A DNA stretch of 43,794 nt from the NCBI GenBank assembly GCA_003565295.1, contig PXCO01000009.1:1-43794 (forward strand). The letters are read 5' to 3'. Below the pieces are notes generated by a model. The model saw nothing but the letters and a program-made list of their open reading frames with translations. It did no database searches and was not told where the DNA came from. Positions 35,908 through 43,565 of the stretch are shown in pieces. This DNA comes from Cyclobacteriaceae bacterium (GTDB lineage Bacteria; Bacteroidota; Bacteroidia; Cytophagales; Cyclobacteriaceae). Every line of letters begins with the position of its first letter. Within the stretch, counting starts at the first letter, position 1. The position numbers were made by a program, and so were the translations under genes.

Positions 35908-36864
35908 TTATTGAATTTTCACCAATGTGGCACCGTAACCAAAATTACTTTTGTGCGTGTCCTTAAAATACTGAATATGCTTGATACCGCTCAGATGTTT
36001 ATGGATTTCCTTTTTCAAGACCCCATTTCCGATGCCATGTATAAAGGTGATTTCATCCATTCCTGAGGCGATTGCCTGGTTCAGGGTTCTTTCAAAAACC
36101 TCAAGTTGCATGTTCAATTTCTCCGAATTGCTCATCTTTTCGGGAGTCGTGGCCAATTGCTCTATATGTAAATCAACTTCGGAAGGTGGTCTTTGAAAGG
36201 AAGTTGAGGACATGGATTCTGGTATTTCCTCGTTGAGGCTCTGGTTCAATGCAGAAATGTCCAAAGCCTTGGAGTTTTCGTTAAGTTGAAACAGGTATGC
36301 ATCTTTTTCCAAGATTGGTGCTTTCTTTTTACTTTTGAAAAATGAGGACGCTTTGAATTTCACCTTTTTTTCAAAGGGAGGTACCGTGGTTTCCGCCTTG
36401 CGGTTTAAGGGGATGAATTGAAAATGCAGTGTGGGCCAGGCCTCAAAATCTTTGATGGATTTTTCCTCAATTTTTTGATGGGTGTTAGCTTTGATCACTC
36501 CTGCCGCAAGGGTCTTGGAGTTTGACCCATGGGATTCGCCCACGTAATACAGCAGGTCTTTTTCCTGATGATTGATTAATAACATACCATGCTGTTGATC
36601 ATTATAGGGCACATAGGCCAAAAATACACCTTGTTGGGCTTGGTCTTTTTGGTGTGAGGTAGATTTTGGTTCCCAAACTTCCTCTTTTTCCTCCTTGCCA
36701 AAATAGGCCTTTTCTGCCTGATGGATAAGGACCACTTCGGATTTTAAGGCGGGAATCCTAAATCCATCCTCAATTTCTATCTCCACCTGGCCTCCGGAGG
36801 AAATCTTGGTGATCACACCTTCCTCTGTTCCCCGTAAAAGCCGGACCTTGTCTCCAATATTCAT
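35908..36864 (-). CDS. DUF2027 and Smr domain protein
   Basis: The 318-residue protein starts with a short barrel-like segment ('IGDKVRLLRGTEEGVITKI', 3-21) of the MutS2/DUF2027 type. A beta-rich middle (about 75-175) and a linker (about 180-225) follow. A C-terminal Smr domain (about 229-318) is marked by 'VDLHIEQL' and 'ITFIHGIGNGVLKKEIHKHL' (20 residues). Smr domains are nicking endonucleases or nucleic-acid-binding modules, with the 'HGxGxGxLxxxI' loop as active-site signature, here intact. The stand-alone DUF2027-Smr form is typical of Bacteroidota. Role in DNA repair or ribosome rescue is not proven. Confidence 0.85.
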   Translation of the reverse strand: MNIGDKVRLLRGTEEGVITKISSGGQVEIEIEDGFRIPALKSEVVLIHQAEKAYFGKEEKEEVWEPKSTSHQKDQAQQGVFLAYVPYNDQQHGMLLINHQEKDLLYYVGESHGSNSKTLAAGVIKANTHQKIEEKSIKDFEAWPTLHFQFIPLNRKAETTVPPFEKKVKFKASSFFKSKKKAPILEKDAYLFQLNENSKALDISALNQSLNEEIPESMSSTSFQRPPSEVDLHIEQLATTPEKMSNSEKLNMQLEVFERTLNQAIASGMDEITFIHGIGNGVLKKEIHKHLSGIKHIQYFKDTHKSNFGYGATLVKIQ

Positions 36865-37005
36865 GTTGTAAGCTAGCTTATTTTATGAGATAATGTAGAT
36901 AAAAACTCTTTAAAATTAAAAGGGATTCTATTGATTTTACTTGATTTAATTGTCTAAGGGCTATTAGGGTTGAAACGCTTAATTGTATTTTCTTTCATTC
37001 GGATT

Positions 37006-37770
37006 TTAATTTGGTGTTAAGAAGGCTTTTAGGGTATCCACCACTGCTTGTGGCTGTTCGGCATGTAGCCAATGCCCGGCGTTTTTGATGTGGATCACGT
37101 GGCTTTCTGGAAAAAACTTGTCTATATCTTTCTTGTCCTTATCTTGTATGTAGTTGGAATTGGCACCTCCCATGAATAGGGTAGGCCCATTGAAAACGCT
37201 ATCCCCCCCTATTCCCTCTCCCACGTTTTCAATTTTTTCTGTGATGACGGACAGGTTGATTTTCCAGACAAACTCCCCGTTTTTCCGGGTAAGGCTTTTT
37301 AATAGAAATTGCCTTATACCCGGCTCAGGTATATGGGGTTTCATGGCCTCTTCAGCATCGTTTCTGGAGCTGATTTTTGAAAGATTCACTGCGTTTAGCC
37401 CTTCCAAAATGGTTTGGTGGTGAATAGGATACTCCCTTGGTGCCATGTCTGCAATGACCAGCCTTTCCACCTTTTCAGGGTAGCGGAGCGCAAAATTCAT
37501 GGCGGTTTTTCCACCCATGGAGTGCCCCATTAGATAGGCTTTTTCCAATCCTTGTTCATCCATCCATTCCTTGAGGTCTTCTACCATCACATTATAATCC
37601 CAATCATCGGAGTGACCGGAATCGCCGTGGTTTCTTTGGTCGATGAGGAAGAGGGTGAAGTCGTTTTCTAAATTTTTGGCGATACTCATCCAATTGTCAG
37701 CAGAGCCAAATAGGCCATGTAAGATGATAAGGTTTGGTCCTTTACCTGATTTTCTAAAGTTTAGTTGCAT
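37006..37770 (-). CDS. alpha/beta-fold hydrolase, YbfF-like esterase
   Basis: This 254-residue cytosolic serine hydrolase shows 'LHGLFGSADNW' (18-28, oxyanion region), 'DQRNHGDSGHS' (44-54), the nucleophile Ser84 in 'GHSMGG' (82-87), 'MAPREYP' and the catalytic His in 'KNAGHWLHAEQP' near the C-terminus. The whole set resembles acyl-CoA esterase YbfF. The natural substrate is unknown. It stops 141 bases upstream of the Smr gene start on the same strand and follows pdxJ by 38 bases. Confidence 0.88.
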   Translation of the reverse strand: MQLNFRKSGKGPNLIILHGLFGSADNWMSIAKNLENDFTLFLIDQRNHGDSGHSDDWDYNVMVEDLKEWMDEQGLEKAYLMGHSMGGKTAMNFALRYPEKVERLVIADMAPREYPIHHQTILEGLNAVNLSKISSRNDAEEAMKPHIPEPGIRQFLLKSLTRKNGEFVWKINLSVITEKIENVGEGIGGDSVFNGPTLFMGGANSNYIQDKDKKDIDKFFPESHVIHIKNAGHWLHAEQPQAVVDTLKAFLTPN

Positions 37771-37808
37771 TAAATAATCTGATCAAAATACAAAATAGCA
37801 CCTTATAT

Positions 37809-38525
37809 TTAGAGGTCGAGTTGTCTCCTGTACATTTGGATGGTATTTTCCAAGCCATAATAAAGTGCATCACAAACCAATGCATGACCAATAGAGACCT
37901 CATCCAAATATGGGATATTCTCCTTTAAATACCTAAGGTTGTGCAGGTCCAGGTCATGACCGGCATTTATTCCCAACCCGAGTTCTTTGGCCAATTGGGC
38001 TACCTCCAGGTAAGGGGCAATGGCGTTTTTGGGGTCTTTGGGGTAGAGGCTGGCATAGGGCTCAGTATATAATTCAACCCTATCTGTACCTGTATTATGG
38101 GCAGGTTCGAAATATTTGGGGTCTGGGTTGATGAAAATGGATGTCCTTACGCCGATTTCATGCAATTCGGCAATGATTTCCTTTAGCATTCCTTGAAAAG
38201 TTAAGGTATCCCATCCCGTGTTGGAAGTGATTGCTTCAGGGGGGTCGGGTACCAGGGTTGCCTGAGCGGGTTTGGCAATACGGATGATTTCCATGTAACG
38301 TTTATCCGGGTAGCCTTCTATATTGAATTCTGTGGTCACCGTGTCTTTCAGTTTTACCACATCATCAAATCGGATATGCCTTTCATCAGGCCTTGGATGA
38401 ACAGTGATGCCCTGTGCCCCGAACCTTTCGGCATCCTTGGCCACTTGGATGATGTCGGGGTTATTGCCCCCTCTGGCATTTCTTATGGTGGCCACCTTGT
38501 TAATATTTACGCTAAGTTTCGTCAT
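37809..38525 (-). CDS. pdxJ: pyridoxine 5'-phosphate synthase
   Basis: PdxJ condenses 1-deoxyxylulose 5-phosphate with 3-amino-1-hydroxyacetone phosphate in de novo vitamin B6 synthesis. The 238-residue TIM-barrel protein shows '[19 protein letters not shown]' at the N-terminus, '[17 protein letters not shown]' (35-51), '[12 protein letters not shown]' (about 91-102), '[13 protein letters not shown]' (about 190-202) and '[17 protein letters not shown]'. The length is usual. It diverges from yqeY across a 156-base gap that holds a -7 box. Confidence 0.96.
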   Translation of the reverse strand: MTKLSVNINKVATIRNARGGNNPDIIQVAKDAERFGAQGITVHPRPDERHIRFDDVVKLKDTVTTEFNIEGYPDKRYMEIIRIAKPAQATLVPDPPEAITSNTGWDTLTFQGMLKEIIAELHEIGVRTSIFINPDPKYFEPAHNTGTDRVELYTEPYASLYPKDPKNAIAPYLEVAQLAKELGLGINAGHDLDLHNLRYLKENIPYLDEVSIGHALVCDALYYGLENTIQMYRRQLDL

Positions 38526-38564
38526 ATTGTAAATTATCCGTTAATTTTGTGTGCTTTGCAGGAT

Positions 38565-38592
38565 CAAATATACACCAAGCCTGCAACATCAA
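38565..38592 (-). promoter_or_regulatory. pdxJ promoter candidate
   Basis: On the minus strand TATATTTG (38572-38565) is an exact TAnnTTTG match about 40 bases before the pdxJ start. TTG (38592-38590) stands 17 bases upstream, slightly short of the usual spacing. Confidence 0.4.
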
Positions 38593-38681
38593 GGGGCTAT
38601 TTGTAAAAGATTCGTCCTGGTAAACTTATAATAAAAACACGGGGAATGCTGGTGCCGTTCCACCCTTAAACGCTTTTTGAG

Positions 38682-39128
38682 ATGAGCTTAAAAGAAAACA
38701 TTGAAAATGAGATCAAAGATGCCATGCGGTCAAAGAACCGTGACAGGCTAAGGGCCTTACGGGCCATTAAGTCTCTCATCCTGCTGGAGGAAACAAAAGG
38801 GGCTGAAAAGGGTATATCTGAGGAAGAGGAGTTAAAACTTCTGACCAAAGCCGCAAAACAGCGAAAGGAATCTGCAGAAGTCTTTCAAAAGCAAAACCGA
38901 AACGACTTGGCTGAACTGGAGCTCGCAGAATTGAAAGTAATAGAGGAGTTTCTTCCCAAGCAATTGGACGAGCAGGAGCTGGAAAATGAGCTTAGGGTGA
39001 TTATCCAGGAAACTGGGGCCTCAGGTCCCCAGGATATGGGCAAGGTAATGGGCGTGGCCACCAAAAAACTGGCCGGCCGGGCAGATGGTAAAGCAATTTC
39101 TGGAAAAGTCAAAGAGCTGCTCGCCTAG
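38682..39128 (+). CDS. GatB/YqeY domain protein
   Basis: The 148-residue protein matches the stand-alone YqeY family, related to the tail domain of the GatB amidotransferase subunit and thought to interact with tRNA. Landmarks are 'RLRALRAIKSLILLEE' (21-36), 'AAKQRKESAEVFQKQNRNDL' (56-75, with the 'RKES' signature), 'EFLPKQLDEQELE' and the tail 'GRADGKAISGKVKELL'. No GatA/GatC is present, so it is not a complete amidotransferase. It is followed by cvpA after 3 bases. Confidence 0.9.
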   Translation: MSLKENIENEIKDAMRSKNRDRLRALRAIKSLILLEETKGAEKGISEEEELKLLTKAAKQRKESAEVFQKQNRNDLAELELAELKVIEEFLPKQLDEQELENELRVIIQETGASGPQDMGKVMGVATKKLAGRADGKAISGKVKELLA

Positions 39129-39131
39129 CAT

Positions 39132-39677
39132 TTGAGTACCATAGACATTCTGATAGTGGTGCTGCTCTGCATTGGGGGCTACAGTGGCTATAGGCAAGGT
39201 CTTTTTATAGGGATTTTGTCCATTCTTGCCTTTTTTATCGGAATTGTGGTGGCCTTCAGGTTTATGCATTGGGGGGCGGAGATGCTTTCTGAAAGGGTTC
39301 AAAGCCTCAGCTTCATGTTGCCTTTTGTCTCATTTGTAATCATATTTCTGGTGGTTACCATCACTATACGGATATTGGCTTATATTTTAAAAAAAGTGCT
39401 TTATCTCACCCTATTAGGGGCATTCGACAGTTTTGCTGGGGCGATATTGGGAATGGTCAAGTGGGCAATCATGATCAGCTTGCTGTTTTGGGTGGCACAT
39501 GCCTTTGAATTCCAGTTGCCAGATCAATTTACGGATGGTTCGGTGATCTTTCCGCTCATACTACCCCTGGCCCCGACCCTGGTAGCCCTTTTGGATGATT
39601 ACACTCCTATTATAGAAACCACCATAGCCACGATCAGGGATATGGTTAACACAAGTGCCGGTGATACTGCTAATTGA
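39132..39677 (+). CDS. CvpA family membrane protein
   Basis: CvpA proteins are inner-membrane proteins first tied to colicin V production and more recently to envelope stability. The 181-residue protein has four helices (about 4-22, 27-47, 60-82 and 95-120). The family start is 'IDILIVVLLCIGGYSGYRQG'. The start codon is TTG at 39132, 3 bases after yqeY; the first internal ATG falls after the second helix. Its 3' end overlaps the pabA/trpG-like gene by 23 bases. Confidence 0.87.
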   Translation: MSTIDILIVVLLCIGGYSGYRQGLFIGILSILAFFIGIVVAFRFMHWGAEMLSERVQSLSFMLPFVSFVIIFLVVTITIRILAYILKKVLYLTLLGAFDSFAGAILGMVKWAIMISLLFWVAHAFEFQLPDQFTDGSVIFPLILPLAPTLVALLDDYTPIIETTIATIRDMVNTSAGDTAN

Positions 39678-40254
39678 TAATTTCGATTCATTTTCACATA
39701 TGTTGGCCGACTACCTGCTTAGGGCAGGAGTGGCTTTGGAGGTAAGAAGAAATAATATTGCTGTAGAAGAAATAAATATAGAAAAATATACGGGAGTGGT
39801 GCTTTCTCCAGGTCCGGGAAGACCGGAGGCGGCAGGAAACCTTATGGCCATTTTAGACTTTTTCCATGACAAACTCCCCATCCTTGGGGTTTGCCTGGGC
39901 CATCAGGCAATTGGGCAGTATTTCGGTGCCAGCCTAAAGGAAGGACATAGGCCCATGCATGGAAAGGTAAGTAGGGTCACCCAATTGGGGTACCCCCAGA
40001 TGTTCCCCAGCCTACCGGTACAGTTTGGCGTGACCAGGTATCATTCACTTGTATTGGAGGACTTGCCGATTTCTTTAGTCCGCACCATTGCGGGGCCTGC
40101 AGATGAAGTGATGGGCATCCGGCATAGACATCTGCCCATTATGGGGATTCAATTTCATCCAGAGGCGCATCTCACCGAACATGGTGAGGAAATCATAGGG
40201 CATTGGGTAAGGCAGACCCAGCTTTGGCGAAAGGAAGAAATGCTGATAGGCTGA
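39655..40254 (+). CDS. glutamine amidotransferase component II (anthranilate/aminodeoxychorismate synthase type)
   Basis: This 199-residue class I amidotransferase supplies ammonia from glutamine to a chorismate-using partner. 'LLIDNFDSFSHMLADYL' starts the fold, 'SPGPGRPEAAG' (51-61) follows, and the triad is complete: Cys80 in 'GVCLGHQAIG', His168 and Glu170 in 'GIQFHPEAHLTE'. The sequence has HPEA where most TrpG/PabA have HPES, a mild change. No component I (TrpE/PabB) is nearby, so folate versus tryptophan cannot be decided. The start is GTG at 39655; another GTG at 39661 is possible. Both overlap cvpA. Confidence 0.88.
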   Translation: MPVILLIDNFDSFSHMLADYLLRAGVALEVRRNNIAVEEINIEKYTGVVLSPGPGRPEAAGNLMAILDFFHDKLPILGVCLGHQAIGQYFGASLKEGHRPMHGKVSRVTQLGYPQMFPSLPVQFGVTRYHSLVLEDLPISLVRTIAGPADEVMGIRHRHLPIMGIQFHPEAHLTEHGEEIIGHWVRQTQLWRKEEMLIG

Positions 40255-40342
40255 GGATTTTTCGTGTTTTAAGGCGAAGAAAACGTTGGGCGGTTGCGTT
40301 GCGTTTTATTTTTTAGTACATTTTGATAACTTTAGCAGATAT

Positions 40343-41008
40343 ATGCAAGCTTACGAATTCATCAATAATTTAATCCCTCCCTTGAAATTTGCCGATAAGG
40401 TGAAAATGGCACTGGTATGGATGGAGGAAATCCGTACCGATGTATTACCCGTGGTGCACGATGGGAAGTTTATGGGACTGATTACGGATGACATGATTTA
40501 CGAAATCAACAACCCTGAGCTTAGTATTCAAGAAGTGGATCTTTTGGCCCAGAACTGTTTTGTATACATGGACAGGCATATTTATGAGGTGCTCAGGGTG
40601 TCATCGGAGAACCAGACTTCTATGGTTGCAGTGATAGACAGGGATATGGTATACCATGGGGTAGTGACCATAGAGGATGCTATTTCGGCCTTTACCAATT
40701 CCATATCCATACAATCACAGGGAGGGGTGCTGATCCTTTCTATGTTCATGACAGATTACAGCCTATATGACATTGCCAGGATTGTGGAGTCGGAAAATGC
40801 CAAAATATTGAGCAGTTTTATTTCAAATGATCCGCTAGATGATAGTAAGATAAAAGTTACCCTTAAAATCGACCAAATGGAACTGAGGCATATCAAAGCG
40901 ACCTTGGAAAGGTTTGGCTACAAGGTCATTGATCACTATCAGGAAGATGCAGGCATGTCCAGCGAGCAAGACAGGCTGGGCAACTTACTGCGGTTTTTGG
41001 ACATTTAA
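40343..41008 (+). CDS. CBS-domain protein with ACT-like C-terminus
   Basis: The 221-residue protein begins with two CBS repeats (about 4-60 and 65-125, 'DVLPVVHDGKFMGLITDDM' and 'SMVAVIDRDMVYHGVVTIED'). An ACT-like region follows (about 135-205, 'GGVLILSMFMTDYSLYDIAR' and 'IKATLERFGYKV'). The layout is like AcuB, a likely ligand sensor for adenine nucleotides. The ATG at 40343 is chosen over a TTG at 40286 because the family starts near 'MQAYEFINNLIPPLK'. NAD kinase starts 8 bases downstream, hinting at nucleotide-linked control. Confidence 0.8.
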   Translation: MQAYEFINNLIPPLKFADKVKMALVWMEEIRTDVLPVVHDGKFMGLITDDMIYEINNPELSIQEVDLLAQNCFVYMDRHIYEVLRVSSENQTSMVAVIDRDMVYHGVVTIEDAISAFTNSISIQSQGGVLILSMFMTDYSLYDIARIVESENAKILSSFISNDPLDDSKIKVTLKIDQMELRHIKATLERFGYKVIDHYQEDAGMSSEQDRLGNLLRFLDI

Positions 41009-41016
41009 CTATCCTC

Positions 41017-41892
41017 ATGAAGGTCATTCTACACGGAATTGGATTCGCACCTGAATTTAAACCTTATATTGTACAGCTCATTCATTTGCTTCGGGATCAA
41101 GGATTTAGTCTATACATAACCCAGAAGTTCAAAAAATCCATTGCCAACTGGGATTTGTCCTTGCTGGGGTTTCAGGAAGTGGAAGCCCGGGAGGAGGTAA
41201 AAGAAATGGATGTTTTTATTTCCATCGGTGGGGACGGCACCCTATTGGATGCGGTCAGTTTGGTGGGAGATTATGAGATCCCCATCATGGGTATCAATAC
41301 GGGGAGATTGGGATTTCTTGCTACCATTGCCAAAGATGACTTGAAACATGCGGTGAAGGTATTGGCAGAAAAAACCTATGACCTTGAATCCCGCAGCCTG
41401 GTGCGACTGGAGGCAGGTGCCGATATTTTTCAAGGGATCAATTTCGGCTTAAATGAATTTACCATCCATAAACGGGACACCTCTTCCATGATCACCGTGC
41501 ACACCTATATTGACGGGGAATACTTGAACAGTTATTGGGCAGACGGGCTGATCGTCTCTACGCCTACAGGAAGCACGGGGTATTCCCTAAGCTGTGGAGG
41601 CCCCTTGATCAGTCCCATGGCCAAGAATTTTGTGATTACGCCCGTGAGCCCTCACAATCTAAACGTAAGGCCCATGGTGGTATCAGATGAAAGTGAAATC
41701 TCCTTTAAGATAGAGGGGAGAAGTGGAAAATTCCTGGTTTCACTGGATTCGCGTTCCACGGCTATTGACGCATCCATTGGGTTGAAAATCAAAAAGGAAT
41801 CGTTCGTTGCCAAACTGGTGAAATGTCACGATTACAGTTTTTTTGACACCCTGCGGCAAAAGCTCAATTGGGGTTTCGACATGCGGAATTAG
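41017..41892 (+). CDS. nadK: NAD kinase
   Basis: NadK phosphorylates NAD+ to NADP+ and is the main source of NADP. The 291-residue protein shows the 'GGDGTLLDAV' ATP/NAD motif (71-80), 'GINTGRLGFLA' (about 93-103), 'LNEFTIHKRD' and the 'TPTGSTGYSLSCGGPLI' loop, all complete. The length is typical of the family. It follows the CBS-ACT gene with an 8-base gap and is followed by the DUF6089 gene. Confidence 0.96.
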   Translation: MKVILHGIGFAPEFKPYIVQLIHLLRDQGFSLYITQKFKKSIANWDLSLLGFQEVEAREEVKEMDVFISIGGDGTLLDAVSLVGDYEIPIMGINTGRLGFLATIAKDDLKHAVKVLAEKTYDLESRSLVRLEAGADIFQGINFGLNEFTIHKRDTSSMITVHTYIDGEYLNSYWADGLIVSTPTGSTGYSLSCGGPLISPMAKNFVITPVSPHNLNVRPMVVSDESEISFKIEGRSGKFLVSLDSRSTAIDASIGLKIKKESFVAKLVKCHDYSFFDTLRQKLNWGFDMRN

Positions 41893-41960
41893 TTTTAACA
41901 AAATTTAACCCGGTAAATAATAGACCCGGTTTTTTATTCGTTGGGTTAGTTATAAATTCC

Positions 41961-42725
41961 ATGAACTTGAGTCTTAATCTACATTACACGATTGCCTGTT
42001 TTGGATGTCTATTGGTTAGTTTACTGATGGGATTACCCGCTCAGGCTCAGCAATATGAAGTGGGATTTGGCCTCGGAGGGGCCACCTACACCGGAGATAT
42101 CATCCGAAGGATAGACCCCACGCAGGTTGGACTTCAGGGGACGTTGTTTGGCAGACGAAATTTTGATAATGCTTGGTCGTTAAGGGCAGGCCTTTCTGTG
42201 GCGAGATTGAACGCCGCAGACAGTGTGCGTCCGCTTGATGCTGTGGCCTCCTCCAGAAATGCACATTTTAATGGTACCCTTGTGGAGGCATCAGCAGTCA
42301 TGGAGTTTCACTTTATAGATTATCTCGCCTATAAATCCAGGCACAGGTATTCTCCCTATGGATTTTTTGGATTGGGTTATGGGATCTTTTTCGGCAATGG
42401 AATGGCCTTCCAGGCTGATCCTTCAGACCAAAGGTATAGGGCTGCTACGCCAGTAATCCCCTTTGGTATGGGTATTAAATATCAACTGAAGGACCGTCTG
42501 TTTTTGTCGTTGGAAGCTGGAATAAGGGCCACGTTTACAGATAACCTGGATAAAATCAACAATGAGGAGATTTATTATCCCAGATTTATCGACGACCCGG
42601 GTACTGGGGCTCCTGTGGTAAACCCCTCAGCCTTCAATTTCGGCAATATTGCAGATCGAGACTGGTATTATTTTTTGGGTATAAGCATCAGTTATTCCTT
42701 TCATCAGGTAAAATGCTTTAACTAG
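41961..42725 (+). CDS. DUF6089 family outer-membrane beta-barrel protein
   Basis: This 254-residue exported protein has a signal peptide (about 1-30, ending 'GLPAQAQ') and a mature start 'YEVGFGLGGATYTGDI' typical of the family. The rest alternates strand-like segments ('YSPYGFFGLGYGIFFGNG', 'IKYQLKDRLFLSLEAGI') and turns, as in a small barrel. Function is unknown. The family is usually located beside uppS and BamA genes in Bacteroidota, which fits. A longer frame from 41868 overlaps nadK and would hide the signal peptide, so the ATG at 41961 is preferred. Confidence 0.82.
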   Translation: MNLSLNLHYTIACFGCLLVSLLMGLPAQAQQYEVGFGLGGATYTGDIIRRIDPTQVGLQGTLFGRRNFDNAWSLRAGLSVARLNAADSVRPLDAVASSRNAHFNGTLVEASAVMEFHFIDYLAYKSRHRYSPYGFFGLGYGIFFGNGMAFQADPSDQRYRAATPVIPFGMGIKYQLKDRLFLSLEAGIRATFTDNLDKINNEEIYYPRFIDDPGTGAPVVNPSAFNFGNIADRDWYYFLGISISYSFHQVKCFN

Positions 42726-42772
42726 CTTTAACGATTAATAATTAGCGGTTAAGGTAGATTTTACAAAAAGAA

Positions 42773-42802
42773 TGATCATTTTTGTACCTCTAAAAATGAT
42801 CA
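42773..42802. repeat. perfect 11-bp inverted repeat before uppS
   Basis: TGATCATTTTT (42773-42783) and AAAAATGATCA (42792-42802) are exact complements around the 8-base spacer GTACCTCT. The left arm also overlaps the palindrome AATGATCATT. It ends 19 bases before the uppS ATG and 48 bases past the DUF6089 stop. No T-run follows, so a regulatory site or leader hairpin is more likely than a terminator. Confidence 0.6.
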
Positions 42803-42821
42803 GTCAGGATTGTGCGTTAGA

Positions 42822-43565
42822 ATGAAGAATCAACTGGACAAAAACAATATCCCTCAACATATTGCGGTTATCATGGACGGAAACGGACGTTGGGCTCAAA
42901 AGAAAGGAGCCATGCGCATATTCGGACATAGGAACGCAATGACCGCGGTGAGGGAATCCATAGAAGGGGCCGCTGAATTAGGCGTGAAGTTCATCACGCT
43001 ATACGCCTTTTCTACGGAAAATTGGTCCAGGCCAAAAGAGGAGATAGAGGCCCTGATGGAACTTCTGGTACAAGCCATCAAGGATGAGGTGCCCACCATG
43101 ATGAAGAATAACATCAGGCTCAGTACCATAGGTGATGTGGACAGTCTCCCGGACAAGTGCCGACAGCATCTTGAATGGAGCAAAAATGAGACCAAGAACA
43201 ATACGGGACTCACTGTAGTGTTGGCCCTGAGTTATAGCGGGAGGTGGGAGATCACTGAGGCCGTAAAAGAAATTGTCAAAAAAGTAGGCCAAGGGAGTTT
43301 GGACATCGATCACATTGATCCCAGGTTAATAGGCGAACACCTGAACACGTCAGGTATGCCAGACCCGGAGTTATTGATTAGGACGAGTGGGGAATTACGT
43401 ATTAGCAATTTCATGCTTTGGCAACTGGCCTACACCGAATTGTATTTCACGGAGGTGCTTTGGCCGGATTTCCGAAAAGAGCATCTTCATGAAGCTATCC
43501 TGGCCTTTCAAAAGCGCGAGAGGCGCTTTGGAAAGACCGGGACACAGATAAAACATAAATGTTGA
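42822..43565 (+). CDS. uppS: isoprenyl transferase (undecaprenyl diphosphate synthase)
   Basis: UppS builds the C55 lipid carrier for peptidoglycan and other surface polymers from farnesyl diphosphate and isopentenyl diphosphate. The 247-residue protein has the catalytic Asp19 in 'IMDGNGRWAQ', 'GHRNAMTAVRE', 'FSTENWSRPKEE', 'SYSGRWEI', and 'PDPELLIRTSGELRISNF' with 'ELYFTEVLWPDF' near the end. All motifs are intact. The ATG at 42822 is preferred over a TTG at 42810. The usual next gene, BamA, is not seen; the downstream sequence is a repeat that starts at the stop codon. Confidence 0.95.
   Translation: MKNQLDKNNIPQHIAVIMDGNGRWAQKKGAMRIFGHRNAMTAVRESIEGAAELGVKFITLYAFSTENWSRPKEEIEALMELLVQAIKDEVPTMMKNNIRLSTIGDVDSLPDKCRQHLEWSKNETKNNTGLTVVLALSYSGRWEITEAVKEIVKKVGQGSLDIDHIDPRLIGEHLNTSGMPDPELLIRTSGELRISNFMLWQLAYTELYFTEVLWPDFRKEHLHEAILAFQKRERRFGKTGTQIKHKC

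Noticed and set aside
41893-41960. Terminator between nadK and the DUF6089 gene (two ACCCGGT copies)
   Set aside because: The two copies are in direct, not inverted, orientation and cannot form a stem.
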